Shown: positions 11,067 through 20,454 of the stretch, in pieces | Layout of the letters: the number at the start of each line of letters is the position of its first letter | Position numbering within the stretch: position 1 is the first letter of the stretch | DNA from: Ottowia thiooxydans DSM 14619 | GTDB taxonomy: Bacteria; Pseudomonadota; Gammaproteobacteria; Burkholderiales; Burkholderiaceae_C | NCBI RefSeq assembly: GCF_000422885.1 | Contig: NZ_AUGX01000008.1 | Location: 186,001-250,000, forward strand | DNA length: 64,000 nucleotides | Direction of reading: 5' to 3' | Program-made: the position numbers and the translations under genes | Notes under the pieces: model-generated | The model's input: the letters and a program-made list of their open reading frames with translations, nothing else | Told to the model about the DNA's origin: nothing | Database searches by the model: none

Positions 11067-11990
11067 ATGCTTTCGCAACGCACCCTGAAATCACTCACCC
11101 GCGCCGTGGGCGTCGGCCTGCACAGTGGCGAACGGGTGGAGTTGACATTGCGCCCCGCCCCGCCAGACACAGGCATCGTGTTTAGGCGCGTTGATTTGCC
11201 GGAGCCGGTAGATATTCCGGTCAATGCCACTTCTGTCACTGACACCCGCCTGGCGTCCACTATTTCCAGTGGTCATGCCAAAGTGCGCACCGTTGAGCAC
11301 TTGATGTCGGCCTGCGCCGGTCTGGGGCTGGATAACCTCTACATCGACATCACTGCAGAAGAAGTGCCTATCCTTGATGGCTCGGCTTCTTCCTTTGTTT
11401 ACTTGCTGCAGAGCGCTGGGATTGAGCTGCAAAAGGCTCCCAAGCAGTTTCTCCGTGTCAAGAAAGCGGTAGAAGTGCGTGAAGGGGAGGGTGACCAACT
11501 GAAATGGGCTCGTCTTGACCCCCATCACGGTTTCACTTTGAGCTTTGAAATTGATTTCGATCACCCCGCGGTGGATTCCACTGCGCAGCGCGTCGAGTTT
11601 GACATGGGTTCTGGCCGTTACAGCCGCGATATCGCTCGGGCGCGCACCTTCGCTTTCAGCCGGGATGTCGAGATGATGCGGGCCAGTGGCCTGGCCCTTG
11701 GCGGAGGTTTCGACAATGCCATCGTCATGGATGATTTCAAAGTACTCAACAGCGATGGCCTGCGCTACGCCGAGGAGTTCGCCAAGCACAAGATTCTGGA
11801 TGCCATTGGCGATCTTTACTGCATAGGCAAGCCCATGCTGGCTGCCTACGGAGCTTTCCGTTCGGGCCATGGGCTCAACAATAAACTGCTACGCGAGTTG
11901 CTGGCGCAGCCCGACGCCTACGATATGGTGACTTTTCCCGATGAGAGAAAAGCCCCCGCCGGATTCGCGCAATTAGCGCGTGCCTGGTAA
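11067..11990 (+). CDS. lpxC: UDP-3-O-acyl-N-acetylglucosamine deacetylase
   Basis: LpxC is the zinc deacetylase that commits UDP-acyl-GlcNAc to lipid A synthesis. The product is 307 residues. The zinc ligands are visible as EHLMSA (His78) and the [10 protein letters not shown] segment, and RTFAF and [13 protein letters not shown] are family signatures. A terminator separates it from ftsZ, so it needs its own promoter. A TAAAAT box at 11055-11060 lies only seven bases before the ATG and no ribosome site is seen, so the start region is unusual. Confidence 0.96.
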   Translation: MLSQRTLKSLTRAVGVGLHSGERVELTLRPAPPDTGIVFRRVDLPEPVDIPVNATSVTDTRLASTISSGHAKVRTVEHLMSACAGLGLDNLYIDITAEEVPILDGSASSFVYLLQSAGIELQKAPKQFLRVKKAVEVREGEGDQLKWARLDPHHGFTLSFEIDFDHPAVDSTAQRVEFDMGSGRYSRDIARARTFAFSRDVEMMRASGLALGGGFDNAIVMDDFKVLNSDGLRYAEEFAKHKILDAIGDLYCIGKPMLAAYGAFRSGHGLNNKLLRELLAQPDAYDMVTFPDERKAPAGFAQLARAW

Positions 11991-11999
11991 GGAGTCAGC

Positions 12000-12176
12000 G
12001 TGCTGCTGTTTCGCTGGGCCATCCTGCTTTTCCTCCTGTTCTCAGGAGTTTGCTTTGCGTATTACGCTGCAACCGGTGATGCCCGTTTCAAGCGGATCGG
12101 CTGGGTTGTACTTAGGTGGACTATCCTCGCCGCGCTCGGATTCTTCGCAGTATTGATCGCCGAACGGGTGCTCTAG
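12000..12176 (+). CDS. Small two-segment membrane protein downstream of lpxC
   Basis: A 58-residue protein starts with GTG. An AAGGAG ribosome site overlaps the lpxC stop and lies five bases before the start. The sequence has two hydrophobic stretches (about residues 4-23 and 40-55) separated by a short basic loop with FKRIGW. It ends in ERVL. The tight spacing suggests cotranslation with lpxC. I recall similar unnamed small membrane proteins after lpxC in related genera but cannot name a function. Confidence 0.7.
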   Translation: MLLFRWAILLFLLFSGVCFAYYAATGDARFKRIGWVVLRWTILAALGFFAVLIAERVL

Positions 12177-12240
12177 GCCCGCGCTCCTGGGCGTGTGAAC
12201 GCCAGCGGGCGTAGCCCGCGCAGTGAGAGGGGGATGCGCT

Positions 12241-12903
12241 TCAGGCGACCAACAGCCCCTGCTTTTCGATAAATGCCACCACCTCATCCAGACCGTCCAA
12301 GGTCTTCAGGTTGGTCATGACGAAGGGCTTGAGTTCCTTGCGTGTGGTGCGCATCCGCGTGGTGTCTTCCCGCATCACGTCCAGATTGGCCCCTACGTAG
12401 GGCGCCAGATCGGTTTTGTTGATCACGAACAGATCGCTTTTGGTGATGCCCGGACCACCTTTGCGCGGGATTTTTTCACCAGCGGCGACATCAATCACGT
12501 AAATCGTAAGGTCTGACAACTCGGGGCTGAAGGTGGCAGCCAGGTTGTCGCCCCCCGATTCAATGAATACGATGTCAGCATCGGGAAACTGCGCCAGCAT
12601 GCGGTCGATGGCCTCCAGGTTGATAGAAGCATCTTCACGGATGGCAGTGTGCGGGCAGCCCCCGGTCTCCACGCCCATGATGCGCTCAGCGGGTAGCGCG
12701 CCGCTGACGGTCAAGATGCGCTGGTCTTCCTTGGTGTAGATGTCGTTGGTGATGGCGATCAGATCCCACTTGTCTCGCATGGCCTTGCACAGCATTTCAA
12801 GGATGGTGGTTTTGCCCGAACCCACAGGGCCGCCGATGCCTACGCGCAAGGGCGGCAGTTTTTTTGTGCGATGAGGAATATGGTGAAGTGCCGTAGAGGT
12901 CAT
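12241..12903 (-). CDS. ureG: Urease accessory GTPase UreG
   Basis: UreG is the GTPase that delivers nickel during assembly of the urease active site with UreD, UreF and UreE. The product is 220 residues. The P-loop GGPVGSGKT lies near residue 27, and the metal-binding [12 protein letters not shown] and [11 protein letters not shown] (guanine specificity NKTD) follow. Its start overlaps the ureF stop by four bases (ATGA), so the two are coupled. It is the last gene of the minus-strand urease operon. Confidence 0.97.
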   Translation of the reverse strand: MTSTALHHIPHRTKKLPPLRVGIGGPVGSGKTTILEMLCKAMRDKWDLIAITNDIYTKEDQRILTVSGALPAERIMGVETGGCPHTAIREDASINLEAIDRMLAQFPDADIVFIESGGDNLAATFSPELSDLTIYVIDVAAGEKIPRKGGPGITKSDLFVINKTDLAPYVGANLDVMREDTTRMRTTRKELKPFVMTNLKTLDGLDEVVAFIEKQGLLVA

Positions 12904-13607
12904 GAGCGGAACAATCGTGAATACTGATGTTCATGCCGGGCGGAGTGAATCGCCAGCATGGGTGAGAACGCCTGGCGTGTTTCGTTAGAGAGTGCTTGGG
13001 CGTGCGCGACTGCGATGGGAATCTCGTGGGCTAACTGCGCCAGGATGCGCTGCCCTGCGCTCTGGCCCAGTGGCACGGCCTTGAGGGCGGCTTGCACCAT
13101 GTTTTCTGCCCAGCCGAATGCGTAGGCGAGTAAAGCGTTTTGCACGGATGCCTCGGAGAAGGCTGTGGCCAGTGCGAAAGCGATGGGGTAAGTGGGCCGC
13201 TGCTGCGACAACGCTGCCAGTCGAGCTACCTGGCTCGTGCGCTCAGCATCGTTGGTGTGTTGATTGCGCAGCCAATCAGCCAGCGACCGGCCCATTTGTT
13301 CCGTTTGCAGGCGAAGTTCCCTGCTTTCCCGGGTGAAAAGAATCCAGTCATTGAGTTCTTCCACGCGGGTTACATCGCCCTCATGCCATGCTGGAAGTGC
13401 TTGCGCAATGGCAGCCATGTCGCCGCGTGCCTGCGTTAAGTGAAGTTGCTGCGCCAGCCAGTCGGCCGCTTCGGCTTCCGTGGTCACTAGCGAAGCATCG
13501 ATGGCCGCTTCAAGCACTTCGGAGTAGGAAAACCCACCCACGGGTAGCGCGGGCGAGGCCAGCCACATCAGCTGAAGGAGGGTCGCGGGAGAGGGCTCAG
13601 TGCTCAT
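12900..13607 (-). CDS. ureF: Urease accessory protein UreF
   Basis: UreF works with UreD and UreG in nickel insertion and regulates the UreG GTPase. With the start at 13607 the product is 235 residues and opens with the conserved [19 protein letters not shown] longer frame exists upstream but its extra residues are read out of the ureE His-rich tail, so it is not the start. The ATG overlaps the last 11 bases of ureE. Confidence 0.93.
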   Translation of the reverse strand: MSTEPSPATLLQLMWLASPALPVGGFSYSEVLEAAIDASLVTTEAEAADWLAQQLHLTQARGDMAAIAQALPAWHEGDVTRVEELNDWILFTRESRELRLQTEQMGRSLADWLRNQHTNDAERTSQVARLAALSQQRPTYPIAFALATAFSEASVQNALLAYAFGWAENMVQAALKAVPLGQSAGQRILAQLAHEIPIAVAHAQALSNETRQAFSPMLAIHSARHEHQYSRLFRS

Positions 13608-14130
13608 GCCCATGCCCTTGATGGCTATGGTCGTGACTGTGGCCGTGACCATGGCCATGCCCGTCGTTGGTGACATGGCCGCCATAGGCTCCGCCTTCTG
13701 GTTCGAAGGGAAGTTCAGCTTCGATCACCGTCATGTGCATGGCGCGCAGCATGTCTGCCAGCACATGATCGGGTTCGATCTTCAGGTGATCCGGCTGCAG
13801 TTCTATGGGCACATGGCGGTTGCCCAAATGGTAGGCAGCTCGCATCAGGTCAAAGGGCGAACCATGCTGGGCGCAGGCTGTGATGCGCAGCACTTTTTGT
13901 GGCGAGGCCAATACGCTGATCAAACTGCCATCCTCGGCGACCAGCACGTCGCCACCGCGCACGGCTTGGCCGCGCGGCAGGAAAACGGCCACACTGCGTC
14001 CCTGGCTATCGATCGCAGAGAAGCGGCTTTTTTGGCGCACATCCCAATCCAGCTCTATGGTGGCTGCGCGTTTGATGAGGGCTGATGAAAGGCCTTGCCC
14101 TTGAGCCAGGAGTTTGTTGACGTTCAGCAT
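13597..14130 (-). CDS. ureE: Urease nickel metallochaperone UreE
   Basis: UreE binds nickel and passes it to the urease assembly complex. The product is 177 residues: an N-terminal peptide-binding domain, a central metal-binding domain with [12 protein letters not shown], and a C-terminal tail from about residue 155 with repeated Gly-His, Ser-His and Asp-His pairs that can hold extra nickel. It follows ureC by 16 bases. Confidence 0.95.
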   Translation of the reverse strand: MLNVNKLLAQGQGLSSALIKRAATIELDWDVRQKSRFSAIDSQGRSVAVFLPRGQAVRGGDVLVAEDGSLISVLASPQKVLRITACAQHGSPFDLMRAAYHLGNRHVPIELQPDHLKIEPDHVLADMLRAMHMTVIEAELPFEPEGGAYGGHVTNDGHGHGHGHSHDHSHQGHGHEH

Positions 14131-14146
14131 ATGGCCCGAATTGCGC

Positions 14147-15865
14147 TCAAAACAGAAAGTATCGCTGAGCCATTGGCAGGCTGACTGCCGGCTCGCAAGT
14201 CAGCAGTTCTCCATTGGCACGCACGGCGTAGGTCTGGGCATCCACTTCCATATGAGGTGCCAGATCGTTATGGATCATGTGGCGCTTTTGTACGCCGCGT
14301 ATGCCTTTGACCGCGGACAAGCTCTTGTGCAGCCCAAAGCGCGCGCCAATACCTGCTGCCAGGCCAGCTTGTGAGACAAAGGTGAGCGAACCGCGCGCAT
14401 TGCTTCCCGCGAACGAGCCGAACATGGCGCGGTAGTGCACAGGTTGAGGTGTGGGAATGCTGGCATTGGGGTCGCCCATCGCTGCCATGGCGATGCTGCC
14501 GCCCTTCAGGATGCAGGCAGGCTTCACGCCAAAGAATGCGGGTTTCCAGAGCACGATGTCGGCCCACTTGCCCACTTCCAGGCTACCCACCTCGTGGCTG
14601 ATGCCGTGAGCGATGGCGGGGTTGATGGTGTATTTGGCAATGTATCGCTTGGCGCGGAAGTTGTCATTTCGCGCGCCATCACCTTGCAGTGCACCGCGCT
14701 GCTGCTTCATCTTGTGTGCGGTTTGCCAGCAACGCAGGATGACTTCGCCCACACGTCCCATGGCCTGGCTGTCGGAGCTGAACATACTGATGGCGCCGAT
14801 ATCGTGCAGGATGTCCTCCGCCGCAATGGTTTCCTTGCGAATACGGCTTTCGGCAAATGCCAGGTCTTCGGCAATACCCGCATCCAGGTGATGGCAGACC
14901 ATGAGCATGTCCACGTGCTCGTCCAGGGTGTTCACCGTGTAGGGGCGTGTAGGGTTGGTGGAGCTGGGCAACACATTGGCTTCACCCACTACCTTCAGAA
15001 TGTCGGGTGCATGGCCGCCGCCCGCGCCTTCGGTGTGGAAGGTGTGAATGGTTCGGCCCTTGAAAGCGGCCACGGTATCTTCCACAAAGCCGCTTTCATT
15101 GAGCGTATCTGTGTGAATCGCGACCTGGGTATCGGTTTCCTCTGCGACCGTCAGGCAATTGTCGATAGCGGCAGGCGTACTGCCCCAGTCCTCGTGCAGC
15201 TTCAGGCCAATGGCGCCCGCATTGATCTGTTCATGCAGCGCGTCTGGCAGGCTGGCATTGCCCTTCCCAAGAAACCCGAGATTCATGGGAAAGGCGTCGG
15301 CCGCCTGCAGCATGCGCTCCATATGCCAGGGTCCGGGGGTGCAGGTGGTGGCAAAGGTGCCTGTAGCAGGGCCGGTGCCCCCTCCTATCATGGTGGTCAC
15401 TCCGCTGGCCAGAGCCTCCTCAATCTGCTGAGGGCAGATGAAGTGGATGTGTGTATCTATGCCGCCTGCGGTGACGATCAAGCCCTCGCAACTGATGATC
15501 TCGGTGCCCGGACCGATGACGATGTCCACGCCGGGCTGCGTATCCGGATTTCCTGCTTTGCCAATAGCGGCCACGCGGCCGTCTCTGAGGCCTATGTCGG
15601 CCTTGACGATGCCCCAGTGATCAATGATCAGTGCATTGGTGAGCACCGTGTCCATCGCACCCTGCGCACGGGTGCGCTGGCTTTGCGCCATGCCGTCGCG
15701 TATGGTCTTGCCGCCGCCGAACTTCACTTCTTCGCCATAACCGCCAGCGACCAGGGTGAAGTCTTTTTCCACTTCGATGATGAGATCGGTGTCCGCCAGG
15801 CGCACGCGATCACCCACCGTCGGGCCAAAGGTTTCGGCGTAGGCGCGCCTGTTCATGGTGGCCAT
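14147..15865 (-). CDS. ureC: Urease subunit alpha, catalytic
   Basis: UreC holds the two-nickel centre that hydrolyses urea to ammonia and carbamate. The product is 572 residues. Nickel ligands and active-site elements are visible: [21 protein letters not shown] with the lysine that becomes carbamylated, [14 protein letters not shown], and the mobile-flap cysteine in MVCHHLD. All key residues appear intact. Long open frames exist on the opposite strand here but carry no family features. Confidence 0.98.
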   Translation of the reverse strand: MATMNRRAYAETFGPTVGDRVRLADTDLIIEVEKDFTLVAGGYGEEVKFGGGKTIRDGMAQSQRTRAQGAMDTVLTNALIIDHWGIVKADIGLRDGRVAAIGKAGNPDTQPGVDIVIGPGTEIISCEGLIVTAGGIDTHIHFICPQQIEEALASGVTTMIGGGTGPATGTFATTCTPGPWHMERMLQAADAFPMNLGFLGKGNASLPDALHEQINAGAIGLKLHEDWGSTPAAIDNCLTVAEETDTQVAIHTDTLNESGFVEDTVAAFKGRTIHTFHTEGAGGGHAPDILKVVGEANVLPSSTNPTRPYTVNTLDEHVDMLMVCHHLDAGIAEDLAFAESRIRKETIAAEDILHDIGAISMFSSDSQAMGRVGEVILRCWQTAHKMKQQRGALQGDGARNDNFRAKRYIAKYTINPAIAHGISHEVGSLEVGKWADIVLWKPAFFGVKPACILKGGSIAMAAMGDPNASIPTPQPVHYRAMFGSFAGSNARGSLTFVSQAGLAAGIGARFGLHKSLSAVKGIRGVQKRHMIHNDLAPHMEVDAQTYAVRANGELLTCEPAVSLPMAQRYFLF

Positions 15866-15909
15866 TTAAAAGTCTTCCCTTGAGTGGTAACGGTACGAAG
15901 CAGGCTGGC

Positions 15910-16218
15910 TCATTTCAGTGCTCCCATGACCAAACCGCGAAAACCGTAGATGTGCCGATCACCGCCTATATCAACCAACTCCACCGTACGCTGCTGGCCG
16001 GGTTCGAAGCGAACCGCCATGCCGCTGGCAATGTTCAGGCGCATGCCCCGCGCGGCGGGGCGGTCGAAATCCAGGCTGGCATTGGTCTCCGCGAAGTGGT
16101 AGTGCGATCCCACCTGTATGGGGCGATCGCTTGCATTCTTCACCACGAGGGTCAAAGTGCGTCGGCCGGGATTGAGGACATGCGAGCCCTCGTCTATCAA
16201 GAATTCACCTGGAGTCAT
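15910..16218 (-). CDS. ureB: Urease subunit beta
   Basis: UreB is a structural subunit of urease. With the start at 16218 the product is 102 residues, the normal size, beginning MTPGEFLID and containing [11 protein letters not shown] and the [17 protein letters not shown] segment. An upstream in-frame start would add residues foreign to the family. It lies between ureJ and ureC, 44 bases before ureC. Confidence 0.96.
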   Translation of the reverse strand: MTPGEFLIDEGSHVLNPGRRTLTLVVKNASDRPIQVGSHYHFAETNASLDFDRPAARGMRLNIASGMAVRFEPGQQRTVELVDIGGDRHIYGFRGLVMGALK

Positions 16219-16231
16219 GCTCGCCTCACCG

Positions 16232-16840
16232 TCAAGCCAATCGAGCCAACATGAACGCACCCAGCAAAGCCGTGGCCCCGCCACCTAGTGTGGCCAGCCA
16301 TTGATGGCGCTGCATCACTGCTCGGCCCAACACGATGCCCGCAATATGCAAGGCTCCCGAACCCAGTGCCACGCCAACGAGGGCGCCGATCACAGCCTCC
16401 CCGCTGCTTGCGGACAGTTCCCGGCCGTGCGCTGCCCCGTGGAAGAACGCGAATACGCCCGCCAGCGCCGCAGCAACCGCCCAGGGCATCTGTTTCTGAA
16501 CGGCCACCAACAAACCCAGCACCAGCACAGAAGCGGCAATCATGGGTTCCACGCCCGGTATCCACAATCCGGCAAAGCCGGCGAGGGCACCGGCCACCAG
16601 CAGCGCCACGAAAGCAGCTGGTGCTCGCCACGCAGGTGTCACCGTCAAAGCGCTCCACACTCCCACTGCGAGCATGGCAGCCAGATGATCGGCACCGGTG
16701 AACGGATGCGTGAATGCATGGGCGAAGCTGTCCAGCAGGCCATGATGGCCGCCGCCATCGGTACCCGTATGCGCTAAAACGGGTAGGGGTAGCGCCCAGG
16801 CCGCAGCGGTCGCCGAGATGATCAGTTGTTTGATTTTCAT
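16232..16840 (-). CDS. ureJ: HupE/UreJ family membrane protein
   Basis: HupE/UreJ proteins are membrane proteins linked to nickel uptake or urease and hydrogenase maturation. The product is 202 residues from the start at 16840. A cleavable signal-like N-terminus ends near PVLAHTG, and the family signature [16 protein letters not shown] follows with about six membrane segments. FFHGAAHG is a second conserved His motif. An in-frame start 14 residues upstream is less likely. The position between ureA and ureB fits a nickel role. Confidence 0.9.
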   Translation of the reverse strand: MKIKQLIISATAAAWALPLPVLAHTGTDGGGHHGLLDSFAHAFTHPFTGADHLAAMLAVGVWSALTVTPAWRAPAAFVALLVAGALAGFAGLWIPGVEPMIAASVLVLGLLVAVQKQMPWAVAAALAGVFAFFHGAAHGRELSASSGEAVIGALVGVALGSGALHIAGIVLGRAVMQRHQWLATLGGGATALLGAFMLARLA

Positions 16841-16878
16841 AAGACGTACGAAAGAGAAGTCAAAGAGTGTCTGGCGGG

Positions 16879-17181
16879 TCAAACGATGGGGTCATGTACG
16901 GTGACCAGTTTGGTGCCGTCCGGAAAGGTGGCTTCGATCTGGATGTCTGGAATCATTTCCGGCACGCCCACCATCACGTCTTCTCGCCTCAGTACGGTGC
17001 GGCCCGCGCTCATGAGTTCGGCCACCGTGCGTCCATCGCGCGCACCTTCCATCACAAAGGCGCTGATGAAAGCCACCGCTTCCGGATAGTTGAGCTTCAC
17101 GCCTCGCGCCTTGCGCCGCTCGGCCAGCAGGGCAGCGGTGAAGATCAGCAGCTTGTCTTTTTCGCGAGGGGTGAGTTCCAT
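16879..17181 (-). CDS. ureA: Urease subunit gamma
   Basis: UreA is the small structural subunit of urease. The product is 100 residues, starting [12 protein letters not shown] as in nearly all family members. [13 protein letters not shown] and [19 protein letters not shown] are also family-typical. Longer in-frame starts upstream would run through the sigma-54-like promoter and are rejected. It is the first gene of the minus-strand urease operon. No clear ribosome site precedes the ATG. Confidence 0.96.
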   Translation of the reverse strand: MELTPREKDKLLIFTAALLAERRKARGVKLNYPEAVAFISAFVMEGARDGRTVAELMSAGRTVLRREDVMVGVPEMIPDIQIEATFPDGTKLVTVHDPIV

Positions 17182-17194
17182 GCATAGGATGTGC

Positions 17195-17211
17195 GCAAGC
17201 ACCATGCCAAG
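17195..17211 (-). promoter_or_regulatory. Sigma-54-like promoter of ureA
   Basis: On the minus strand the sequence reads TTGGCATG, four bases, TTGC. This matches the -24/-12 consensus TTGGCACG-N4-TTGC with the correct ten-base spacing between GG and GC. Transcription would begin about 17183, only two bases before the ureA ATG, so the transcript would be nearly leaderless. That is the main reason for doubt. Confidence 0.55.
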
Positions 17212-17288
17212 TCGCTTTTGAAATTGGGGCGAGAATTCACCAAGAAGGGGATATGAATGTGCAAAGGTGGTTCGACGCGCCAACTTAT

Positions 17289-17315
17289 GGTGCGTCAGTG
17301 CACCGACATGGTGCC
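17289..17315. promoter_or_regulatory. NtrC-like enhancer dyads between ureA and ureD
   Basis: The arrangement is GGTGC-N6-GCACC-N5-GGTGC, giving two overlapping dyads. The second, TGCACC-N5-GGTGCC at 17299-17315, resembles the 17-base NtrC consensus. It lies about 120 bases upstream of the predicted ureA start point, the usual place for an NtrC enhancer, and could also serve ureD. Confidence 0.5.
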
Positions 17316-17481
17316 ATCAGGCCCTCTGTCGCATGACGCGGCCGCGGCGCTCCGGCCTCGCCGAAGTGGCGGCGTAGATCTTGCAAGGTGATCAGGAACA
17401 CGTTCGAACAAGAGCAGGGCAGTACGTTGAAGTTTTTGTGGTCTGCACGGGCATGCCGAACTCACTCACACTTTTCGATCC

Positions 17482-18312
17482 ATGGCATGGCACGCAAAAC
17501 TCGCGCTTGACTATCAAGCGCGGCAAGGAAAATCCACAGTGCAGTTCCTGCACGATGGGCCTTTACGCGTCCTCAAAAGCCTGTATCCAGAAGGGCATGC
17601 TGTTTGCCACAACGTGCTTGTGCACCCGCCTGGTGGCTTGGTCGGGGGTGATGTGCTCGACATCTCTGTGCATGTGGGCGAGGGCGCCCATGCGCTGGTC
17701 ACGACCCCAGGGGCCACGCGTTTTTACAAAAGCAACGGACAGAAAGCGCAGCAGCGAACGCGCTTGCAGCTTGACCCTGGCGCGCGGCTGGAGTGGCTAC
17801 CGCTTGAGGCCATTGCATATAACGCCTGCGATGCCGCCAATCACGTGGAGTTTGCGCTGGCTGACGGTGCGCAGTTACTGACCTGGGATGTCACTGCCTT
17901 CGGCTTGCCTATGGCTGGCCAGCACTTCGAGCAAGGCGCGCTGACGCAACACATCGAGTGGCCGGGGCACTTTCTGGAGCACGGCGTGATCGCCGCAAAG
18001 GATAAGCTGCTGCTCGATGGCGCTTTGGGCTTGGCCGGGCACCGCTGCATGGCCAACCTGATCCTGGCCAGTGGCACGCCTTTACCGCGTGGTCAGCGTG
18101 AGGCGCTGCAGGAAAGTACCCATGCGCTGCTGCAGTCTGCGCCGGAAGGGCTGATCGCCGGGGTGACCGCGCCTAACGACCATATGCTGGTGTTACGCGG
18201 GCTCGCTCCGGTGGTGGAGCCCGCAATGCAGCTCTGGAAAACCGTGTGGGCGCATTGGCGCTCGGAGCTTTGGGGTTTGAAAGGCGAGGCGCCCAGGATC
18301 TGGTCGACCTAG
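17482..18312 (+). CDS. ureD: Urease accessory protein UreD
   Basis: UreD (UreH) is the scaffold that recruits UreF and UreG to apo-urease. The product is 276 residues with the family motifs FLHDGPLRVL, HNVLVHPPGGLVGGD and TTPGATRFYKS. It is divergent from the other urease genes, whereas related bacteria normally have ureD directly upstream of ureA on the same strand. About 300 bases separate it from ureA, holding the regulatory sites described. Its TAG stop falls inside the CTAG at the left edge of a palindromic repeat. Confidence 0.95.
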   Translation: MAWHAKLALDYQARQGKSTVQFLHDGPLRVLKSLYPEGHAVCHNVLVHPPGGLVGGDVLDISVHVGEGAHALVTTPGATRFYKSNGQKAQQRTRLQLDPGARLEWLPLEAIAYNACDAANHVEFALADGAQLLTWDVTAFGLPMAGQHFEQGALTQHIEWPGHFLEHGVIAAKDKLLLDGALGLAGHRCMANLILASGTPLPRGQREALQESTHALLQSAPEGLIAGVTAPNDHMLVLRGLAPVVEPAMQLWKTVWAHWRSELWGLKGEAPRIWST

Positions 18313-18477
18313 GAGGCTGTCGGACTTGGAGCGCCGATAGCGAAAATGGGCCCCAGCGAGGACAGTTTTCATGGGATTTGCAGGCCCATAGCCTAGCTAT
18401 AGGTCAAAAAGACCGTGAAAAATGGACCGCTGCGGCCCATTTGCAGCCGGCGATTTCCAAGTCCGACAGCCTCCTAG
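18309..18477. repeat. Palindromic MITE-like element A, copy 1
   Basis: The ends, GAGGCTGTCGGACTTGGA and its exact complement TCCAAGTCCGACAGCCTC, form a perfect terminal inverted repeat. Both are flanked by CTAG, so the imperfect hairpin element is about 161 bases between two CTAG tetranucleotides. It encodes nothing. A diverged inverted copy lies at 41524-41691. The four-base flank fits the YTAR target duplication known for IS5-family elements. It directly follows ureD. The 14 bases after its right edge, starting GGCGTGTTCAC, match the end of repeat element B. Confidence 0.85.
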
Positions 18478-18526
18478 GGCGTGTTCACGACATCGCCCTA
18501 TTTCTCCGCGTTTCCCGTTGAAAAAA

Positions 18527-19840
18527 TCACCCCGGCTTGAACTGATCCTTCAACCCCGCCCAACAATCGGCATACTCCGTGTCTAGCGTGGGGCTGTTCA
18601 AGGCGCTTTCAGTGGGAATCAAGCGATAGCGACTTTCAAACATGAAGGCCAGGGTGTTGTCGAGCTTTTGCGGCTTGAGATCTGCATGGCTGGCCTTGTC
18701 GAAGGCGTCCTCATCTGGCCCGTGCGGCACCATCAGGTTGTGCAAGCTTGCGCCGCCCGGCTTGAAGCCTCCGGGCTTGGCGTCGTACTCCCCGTAGACC
18801 AATCCCATGAATTCGCTCATGACATTGCGGTGGTACCAGGGCGGGCGGAACGTGTTTTCCATCACCAGCCAACGCGGCGGGAAAATGACGAAATCACAGT
18901 TGGCGGTGCCGGGGGTGTCGCTGGGTGAGGTGAGCACGGTAAAAATGGACGGATCCGGGTGATCGAAGCTGATCGATCCGATGGTCATGAAATCGGCCGT
19001 GTCATACCTCACAGGTGAAAGATTGCCGTGCCACGCCACTACGTTGAAGGGCGAATGACTGGTGGGTGCGTGCCAGAAGCGGCCACCAAATTTCTTCACA
19101 AGCTCATAGGCGACCTCGCCTTCCTCAAAAGCAGCTACCGGGGCTTGGAAATCGCGCGCATTGGCCAGGCCGTTGGAACCAATGGGGCCTAGCTCAGGCA
19201 AGCGGAAATGCGCACCGTAGTTCTCGCACAGGTAGCCGCGCGAGGGGCCATCGGGCAATCCCACCTTGAACACCACGCCGCGCGGTATCAGGGCGATCTG
19301 ACCGGGTTTGACCTCCAGCACGCCCATCTCGCTCGTGATGACCAAGCGGCCTTGCTGGGGAACCAAAAGTATTTCACCATCGGCATTGACGAAGGCCCGG
19401 CGCTCCATGGAGCGGCCGGCCAGATACACGTGGGCTGCCAAGCCTTGTTGCGAATCGGCATCGCCGTTGGCCGCCATGGTGTGGACACCGTCGATGAAGT
19501 CGATGTCGGCCACATTGGCCGGAAGCGGCGCAGGATGCCAGCGCATAGGTTCGGGCGGCACGGCCATCGTGCGGTCGCCGCCAGTGCGCCAGGTTTTCTG
19601 CTCGTAAGCTTGATAGCGGCCTGCCACTACGGAGGGCTGGCGGCGGTAGAGCCAGGAGCGGCGATTCTCATGCCGTGGCGCGGTGAAGGCAGTGCCTGAG
19701 ATCAGTTCCGGGTAGAGGTCAAAGGGCGCACGCTGGGGGCTGTTGCGGCCTTGCGGCAGCGCGCCGGCCACGGCTTCGGTGGCATATTCATTGCCAAAGC
19801 CGCTTTGGTAGCGGCGCTCTGTATTGAATTGATCATTCAT
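18527..19840 (-). CDS. hmgA: Homogentisate 1,2-dioxygenase
   Basis: HmgA is the Fe(II) ring-cleaving dioxygenase of tyrosine and phenylalanine breakdown, making maleylacetoacetate. The product is 437 residues. The N-terminal [13 protein letters not shown], the central [15 protein letters not shown] and the iron-site region [15 protein letters not shown] with downstream EYDAK are conserved. The other catabolic genes (fumarylacetoacetase, isomerase) are not in the window, so it appears to stand alone before ruvC. Confidence 0.96.
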   Translation of the reverse strand: MNDQFNTERRYQSGFGNEYATEAVAGALPQGRNSPQRAPFDLYPELISGTAFTAPRHENRRSWLYRRQPSVVAGRYQAYEQKTWRTGGDRTMAVPPEPMRWHPAPLPANVADIDFIDGVHTMAANGDADSQQGLAAHVYLAGRSMERRAFVNADGEILLVPQQGRLVITSEMGVLEVKPGQIALIPRGVVFKVGLPDGPSRGYLCENYGAHFRLPELGPIGSNGLANARDFQAPVAAFEEGEVAYELVKKFGGRFWHAPTSHSPFNVVAWHGNLSPVRYDTADFMTIGSISFDHPDPSIFTVLTSPSDTPGTANCDFVIFPPRWLVMENTFRPPWYHRNVMSEFMGLVYGEYDAKPGGFKPGGASLHNLMVPHGPDEDAFDKASHADLKPQKLDNTLAFMFESRYRLIPTESALNSPTLDTEYADCWAGLKDQFKPG

Positions 19841-19875
19841 GCAGATTCCTCAGTTGCAAGTTTTGACTTGTTTTT

Positions 19876-20415
19876 TCAACGCGCACGCCTATACATGCTG
19901 TTGGTGCTGCGCGCGAGACCGGCAGCATGCAACCGGTCAATCGTGCGGCCGGCATGTGCGTGGGTGATGGCAAGGCCCAGGGCATCGGCTGCGTCTGGCC
20001 GGGGAGCTGAGGGCAGTTCGAGCAGTCGCTGCACCATCGCCTGCACTTGCTCCTTGGCGGCCCGGCCGTGCCCGGCCACTGCTTGCTTCATCTGCAACGC
20101 GGTGTATTCGGCCACCGGCAAATCGCAGGACACCAGAGCAGTCACGCAGGCGCCGCGCGCTTGGCCAAGCAGCAAGGTGGCTTTGGGGTTTACGTTCACG
20201 AACACGATCTCCACCACGGCGGAGTCGGGCTGATAGCGAGCCTTCAGCTCGCAAATTCCGTCGAAGAGGATTTTTAGCCGGGCAGGGAGATTGCCGATAT
20301 CAGCGCTGGAGGTCTGGATGACCCCACTGGCCACATACCGGAGAGCAGACCCTTCGACATCAAGCACGCCAAAGCCTGTGGTGCGCAAGCCGGGATCAAT
20401 GCCGAGAATTCTCAT
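19876..20415 (-). CDS. ruvC: Holliday junction resolvase RuvC
   Basis: RuvC is the endonuclease that resolves Holliday junctions with RuvAB. The product is 179 residues. The first catalytic aspartate lies in [15 protein letters not shown], a glutamate in VVEIVFVN, and aspartates in the C-terminal [14 protein letters not shown], so the catalytic set is complete. ruvA and ruvB are not adjacent in this window. It starts about 40 bases after the end of the CdsA homologue on the same strand. Confidence 0.95.
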   Translation of the reverse strand: MRILGIDPGLRTTGFGVLDVEGSALRYVASGVIQTSSADIGNLPARLKILFDGICELKARYQPDSAVVEIVFVNVNPKATLLLGQARGACVTALVSCDLPVAEYTALQMKQAVAGHGRAAKEQVQAMVQRLLELPSAPRPDAADALGLAITHAHAGRTIDRLHAAGLARSTNSMYRRAR

Positions 20416-20454
20416 TTGCTACTCATTTTATAGCAAATTTCCAAGGCCAGGCGC

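Noticed and set aside
14435-15883. A 482-residue open frame on the plus strand antisense to ureC
   Set aside because: It mirrors the strongly biased codons of ureC, has no family features, and ureC is certain.
17330-17400. Sigma-54 promoter for ureD
   Set aside because: TGGCGG...TTGC is present but the spacing between GG and GC is 13 and not 10 bases.
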